A stretch of 64,000 bases of DNA from Rotaria sordida (taxonomy: Eukaryota; Rotifera; Eurotatoria; Philodinida; Philodinidae). The notes below the pieces were generated by a model that made no database searches, was not told the origin of the DNA, and saw only the letters and a list, made by a program, of their open reading frames with translations. The DNA lies in the NCBI GenBank assembly GCA_905250125.1, contig CAJNOL010000591.1:52511-116510 (forward strand). The letters run 5' to 3'. The translations under genes and the position numbers were made by a program. This document shows positions 59,847-64,000 of the stretch, piece by piece; the stretch's first letter is position 1; each line of letters begins with the position of its first letter.

Positions 59847-62008
59847 ATGAGTATATCAAACTTAGTTAGATATTGTTCATTAACGCTAAGATTAATTTAT
59901 ATAACAGCTAGATCTTTACTACCAGTAGAATTAATCTACTGTATGTAAAAGAAAAAAAAGAAAGAATCAATGACATGATTTGCATGAATACGTTGCTAAT
60001 GAATTTCACTATATGTATATATATAGATGATACTCGACGATATGCTGGGCATGCTCATTGGCAAAATACTGCAAAAACTAAAGCTGCTAATGATCAAATA
60101 AAATCACGCGTTATCGAAAAATTATCTAGTAAAATTGTGACAGTTATTCGACGTAAGTATTCAAATATTAGATAACAAAGAGGCATGTTGTCTGGATTCC
60201 ATGAGTTCAGAATTCATAGAACAATTGAAAGTGCAACTTCATTCACAGAGGGTGTGCACGTAAAGAGAACAGAAACCCACATCCTTCCAAGAGTTTCATG
60301 AGTGAAGTTGTACTTATGAGAGTTCCAAGAATTCAGAACCTACGGAATGCTAGAATTTTCGATGATTTTCATCATCTGCTGCTTGAAAAATATGCTTTTC
60401 TCAGAAAAAAGGGCAAAGCTTTGTCTGCTAATGCTTTTCTAAGCGTGCATTCTATAACTCTTGAAAAGCTTAATGGTAACAAGTTGCTTGTTTTTTTCTT
60501 TGAAAGACCATGTGAAGCTGAAGTACTTGGCAAAGCACGTTTTTTTTTTATTATTACGTGAAAATTTACTTCTATAATTAGATAATCATTGTTTCAGAGT
60601 TTTTCGATCTATTCAGTTTGCGCTCTATTTTCTTTGCATAAAAAATAAGAGTTTAACATAAACCAGCGTTACACTGTGGTTTCTTCATTATAGTCTTAAC
60701 ATATCCGGAACATTTCATCTGATGTGAATGTATTCGGTCCGAAATCGATTCTTGAGGGGAATCTTTAAAAAAAAGTTATCAGTGTTGCTTTTTAACGATA
60801 AATATATATAGAAAGCTTGAAGAAAATCTGATATCTTTACTTAGTTTAGTCTAATTTGCATTTCGTACTAGAATTAGGCTTATCAAATACTCAATTATTG
60901 GTTTTGATTTGTCAAAATTTTTCATCGATACTCAGCTGATTCATCGATTAATTCGTTGTTAGCGTAAATAATTCTTCAAACATTCTGACGATATGAAATT
61001 TAATCCAAAAATTCAACTTACTTATTGTGTTTCTTTCTTTCATGTAAAAAAAAGAAAAAAGTCAAACTTGAAAAATTTTCTAGAAATGATAGACAATAGT
61101 CTTATTTAATACATGTTCTTTTTTGGTTCTATTAGAAGTTCGTACTCCATAGAAGTTTTTCGATAATAAAACTTTACAAACTTAAGTCATTTTGCTTAAG
61201 AGAATGGTAATGTTACTGATTCACAATATAATGCTGTATTACGTGCAACATTAGAAGAATGTCGTAAAAATAATATGCCAAAAGAAACAATCGATCGAAC
61301 AATTAAACGAGCTGTAAGTTTTGTTTTTTTTTTCAAAAATTCATTAATTGAATTAATTTAATATATATAGATTGCTCAAAAAGATAATATGAAACAAGTT
61401 ATTTTTGAATTTATTGGTCCTGGTCGAGCTTTATGTCTTACTGAAGTTATGACTGGTAATTCAAAACGTGCATTTAATTATCTAAATAAAAATGCAGCTA
61501 AAATTGGGTATATATTGTAATAATTTAATTTTCAACTTTATTATTATTTTTTGTTTTGCTTATATTAAAGTATTCCTGAAATAGCTAAAAGTGGACAAAT
61601 TGCTGAATATTTTGATCAACGTGATTATGCTTGTATTGAAAAATCAAATACAAACGAAGAGAAAGGTACTAAATTAGCGATTGAAATTAATGCTGAAGAA
61701 GTTATTCAAGCAATTGATGATGATGATGATGAACGAGAAGTATGGAAAGTACGTTGATATTTTATTAAAAATTGATCAAATTTAAACGTTTTTTTTAATT
61801 TGAATAGTTTCTTGGTCCACCAACATTCTATGGTCAAATGAAAGCTAATTTAACTCAAGGTGGTTATACAGTAACATCTGATGGTTCAGAATTTATTCCT
61901 AAAGTAACTGTACCATTAAATGAACGTGATAAAATTCTATTAAAACAAATTATAAATATGTTTGAAGATCTTGAACAAGTTGAAGGTGTTCATACTAATG
62001 GTGTATAA
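59847..62008 (+). CDS. TACO1: Mitochondrial translational activator TACO1 (YebC/PmpR family)
   Basis: Six exons: 59847-59940, 60027-60152, 61201-61313, 61371-61507, 61571-61748 and 61808-62008, giving 282 aa (human 297). I chose an upstream exon for the start. Its first 31 residues (MSISNLVRYCSLTLRLIYIT and on) are Arg/Ser/Leu-rich with almost no acidic residue, a good mitochondrial presequence. Its junction to YDTRRYAGHAHWQNTAKTKA keeps the frame. The alternative ATG at 59975 reads through the splice site and gives no such targeting signal. Domain landmarks are AGHAHW (AGHNKW in relatives), NMPKETIDRTIKRA, FEFIGPGRALCLTEVMTGN, an acidic EEVIQAIDDDDDE and YTVTSDGSEFIPK. TACO1 promotes translation of mitochondrially encoded COX1. 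The 1.05-kb second intron holds an 87-codon ORF of no recognised identity. Confidence 0.93.
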
Positions 62009-63339
62009 GTTCTTTTACTTTTTTGTTGTTTGCAATTTAATAATAAAAAAAATTGTAAATCGGATTAATTCACTCTTATGCAATGAATACATAGATTGAA
62101 TGTTGAAAACGGTTTTTGATAAGAGAATATTTAAAATGTATTATGAAGAAGTCGACAGAATCTGTATGAAATTTCTTGAATATACATATAAAGAAAAAAA
62201 AAATGAATTTCTAATGCAAGAATGTGTACTGCTTGTAAGAAATAGTTCGATTTGAAAGATTATATTATGCCTTATTAGTGAATAATATGAATCTTTCTCT
62301 TATTAATACGAAGTATATACCTAACATACGGGGTTAATTGAAATAGTCAGAAGCTAGTCTTTTCTTCTTTGGATAAAAGTCATTTATTCGGCTTTTGAAT
62401 ACTAAGTTTTAATCGATCTTTTTAATATTATCAAGAATACAAGAACAATACAAGATAGGTCAAAAATCTTTGGAATATAGTTTATTTAGCATTGATTAAT
62501 CTTGAATTCTTTTTTGAGAAAAATACATCGTGCATTGAGATAAAATATTTTCTTGCTTATTCTAAAATATTTAAAGAAAATATGTATGAGATATGCCAGT
62601 TTTTTACTAAAAGATGGATGAATACAACTAAAATAATGTACAAAAAAATCGAAAGACAGATGTGAGTTTGTGTGGTGTAAATATAAAGATGACCCACATC
62701 CATCCTTCTTAAACTGAAATAATAAGATAAAATGTGATTTGTGATATAAAGTCATCTTAGTTTTTTTTTAATATTTACGATAATAAGATATCTCTTGTTT
62801 CTGCAAGAGTCTAAATGACAAAAATAAAAAGTCAAAATAATTGAAATCCGTCATCACTTTTTTCGAACTCTTAAATAACGTGTAAAAATACTATGATTGA
62901 TTAACATAGAATACTTTCAAGTAACTCGGAAGAAAAACATTTTTCTAGATTTTATGTTAAACGAGATTTTTGTAGAAATCATGAGGATAAAACAAAAAAA
63001 AAGCGATTGTAACTATTAGCGAAAAGGTGAGTTTTGCCTATTCTGCGTATTTAGTTTCGTTCTCTATCATAAAATTACAATAAAATCACTTCACAAAAAA
63101 ACTAATGTGAGAAGAGACTGAAAAGGTAAAGTGTGTCATTCTTTTTCTGCAAAGCTTATCTAATAGAACGAACGAAGCAACAAACGAAACTTACTCCTAC
63201 AAAGTGTAGTCTGAGAAGTAGCAACAAAAAATGGCTACGGCTGTTGCATAGGATAATAATTATAATACATATGACGATAATTTGGAAACATTTGCTCTTT
63301 TCTGACTCGATGTCGCAGTCAATACGAGTGGGGAAATTC
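62009..63339. other. Intergenic, no gene recognised
   Basis: AT-rich until about 63120, then base composition becomes more balanced toward the TG-rich tract. No supported ORF. Confidence 0.5.
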
Positions 63340-63400
63340 GAGGGTGTGGGTGTGGATGGAGGAAAGAACAATACCCACCCATACCCACACCTACACCCTT
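63340..63400. repeat. TG-rich/CA-rich hairpin tract, telomere-like (left)
   Basis: A G-rich strand, AGGGTGTGGGTGTGGATGGA (63341-63360), is followed 12 nt later by the C-rich ACCCACCCATACCCACACC segment, forming a short foldback. The GTGTGGG unit resembles the TGTGGG telomeric repeat reported for bdelloids (recalled, not checked). It directly abuts the ADP-ribosyltransferase remnant. Confidence 0.55.
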
Positions 63401-63905
63401 GAAGCAACAAAACCATTTGCTGACATAAGTTCATACAGTAACTTTGGTCATGAATCAGAAGTTCTCTTTATGGTTGGTTCCATTTTTTCGTCTCAGAGAT
63501 GTTCGTCGAAACAATGACCAAATTTGGATAATTCGACTGGAATTGTGGGGCGATAATGAGCATGATTTGACAAGTCTGGTTGAATATATGAAGAAGCACT
63601 ATGGGAATGGTGATGATGAAACTAATCTCATTAAATTTGGTCGGATTCTACGTCGGATGAATAAATTCGATTTAGCCGAGAAGTTTTATCGCCGATTGCT
63701 CAATGAACTCCCTTCCGATAATCCTTCACTTATCGGTTTGTATTATTCACTCGGTTTAGTGCTCCAAGACAAAAAAGAATTAGATTCAAGTCTTGAATGT
63801 TTACATAAATCATTAGAGTTGATAATACAAACATATCCACAAGATTATCGAAAACTCAGCATGCGCTACAATGTCATCGAAACCATTTATCGGATGGAAA
63901 ATTAG
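63401..63905 (+). pseudogene. Truncated, frameshifted ADP-ribosyltransferase/TPR protein remnant
   Basis: The downstream frame (ORF 63444-63905) encodes about 140 residues with tetratricopeptide-like helix pairs (KFGRILRRMNKFDLAEKFYR, then LYYSLGLVLQDKKELDSSLE). From 63401 to about 63482 a different frame encodes the end of an arginine-specific ADP-ribosyltransferase domain, including the E-S-E-V-L-F strand (63452-63469) that holds the family's E-x-E catalytic motif. The two frames meet in a run of six T at 63483-63488, where a one-base length change would explain the switch. Everything upstream in the transferase domain (the NAD-binding R and S-T-S regions) is missing, replaced by the TG-rich tract. 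The stop comes after only two to three TPR units, far short of the usual long arrays. Fusions of this kind are abundant in bdelloids. Codons such as CGG, GGG, CTC and CTG are more frequent here than in neighbouring genes. Probably non-functional. Confidence 0.72.
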
Positions 63906-63910
63906 CACAG

Positions 63911-64000
63911 TAGGGTGTATGGGTGTGGGTGTGTGAACGTAAGACGCACACCAACACCCCACATCTACGCACCACACGCCACACCTATACTCACATCCCA
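63911..64000. repeat. TG-rich/CA-rich hairpin tract, telomere-like (right)
   Basis: AGGGTGTATGGGTGTGGGTG (63912-63931) is followed by CA-rich sequence (CACACCAACACCCCACATCT and more) running to the window edge. It has the same G-arm/C-arm order as the tract at 63340-63400, on the other side of the remnant gene. It may continue beyond the window. Confidence 0.5.

Noticed and set aside
60298..60561. 87-codon ORF within the TACO1 intron
   Set aside because: No motif recognised and the start and end are not flanked by splice sites; kept only as a remark under TACO1.
1..64000. CRISPR array, phage or bacterial operon signals
   Set aside because: Homopolymer and microsatellite runs are the only regular repeats; genes are spliced eukaryotic genes throughout.

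Overview
The window is animal nuclear DNA: very AT-rich, with long homopolymer and AT-microsatellite tracts, and genes split by many GT-AG introns, most of them 45-90 nt and a minority 0.6-2 kb. The proteins are metazoan housekeeping and signalling proteins. A fragment of an ADP-ribosyltransferase/TPR protein lies beside TG-rich, telomere-like sequence at the right edge. That combination, with the codon usage and short introns, points to a bdelloid rotifer (Rotaria- or Adineta-like). This is an inference from gene content; no species marker such as rRNA is present. A 10-nt N gap at 22875-22884 shows this is a scaffold.

Layout, left to right. 1-3476 (+): 3' end of a LRRK-type Roco kinase. 5950-19994 (+): four closely packed same-strand genes: an ER/secreted JmjC-like cupin with an EF-hand, a LanC-like protein (LANCL), exosome subunit EXOSC4/RRP41, and alpha-1,6-fucosyltransferase FUT8. 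They are separated by only about 130-175 bp, and splice-acceptor-like sites sit just before most start codons, so a trans-spliced operon is plausible. 21232-21903 (-): a strikingly cysteine-rich small protein. 22-34 kb: mostly non-coding, holding several miniature elements and one small proline-rich gene (27611-28393, -). 34169-37656 (+): TENT5/FAM46 nucleotidyltransferase. 40256-41846 (-): TASK-like K2P potassium channel. 44330-46550 (+): BTB protein. 47090-51535 (-): FBXL4. It is divergent, with 220 bp between starts, from 51756-54898 (+), a larger proline-rich protein that shares an unnamed domain with the 27.6 kb gene. 55935-57327 (+): GLOD4. 58642-59394 (+): clathrin light chain. 59847-62008 (+): TACO1. 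63401-63905 (+): a frameshifted ADP-ribosyltransferase/TPR remnant, bounded on both sides by TG-rich/CA-rich hairpin-forming tracts.

Overlaid on the genes is a dense set of foldback (nearly full-length palindromic) miniature elements. The best copies are at 13231-14160, 17833-18508, 20454-21057, 25801-26020, 45834-46172 and 49750-50045, and many lie inside introns. There is also a hAT-like miniature element with an 8-bp target duplication (31791-31979), and at least two diverged dispersed repeat families found in introns and intergenic DNA. No tRNA or rRNA gene, CRISPR array or intact transposase was found. Exon boundaries were chosen by hand from GT/AG sites, reading-frame continuity and remembered family alignments; no searches were run.
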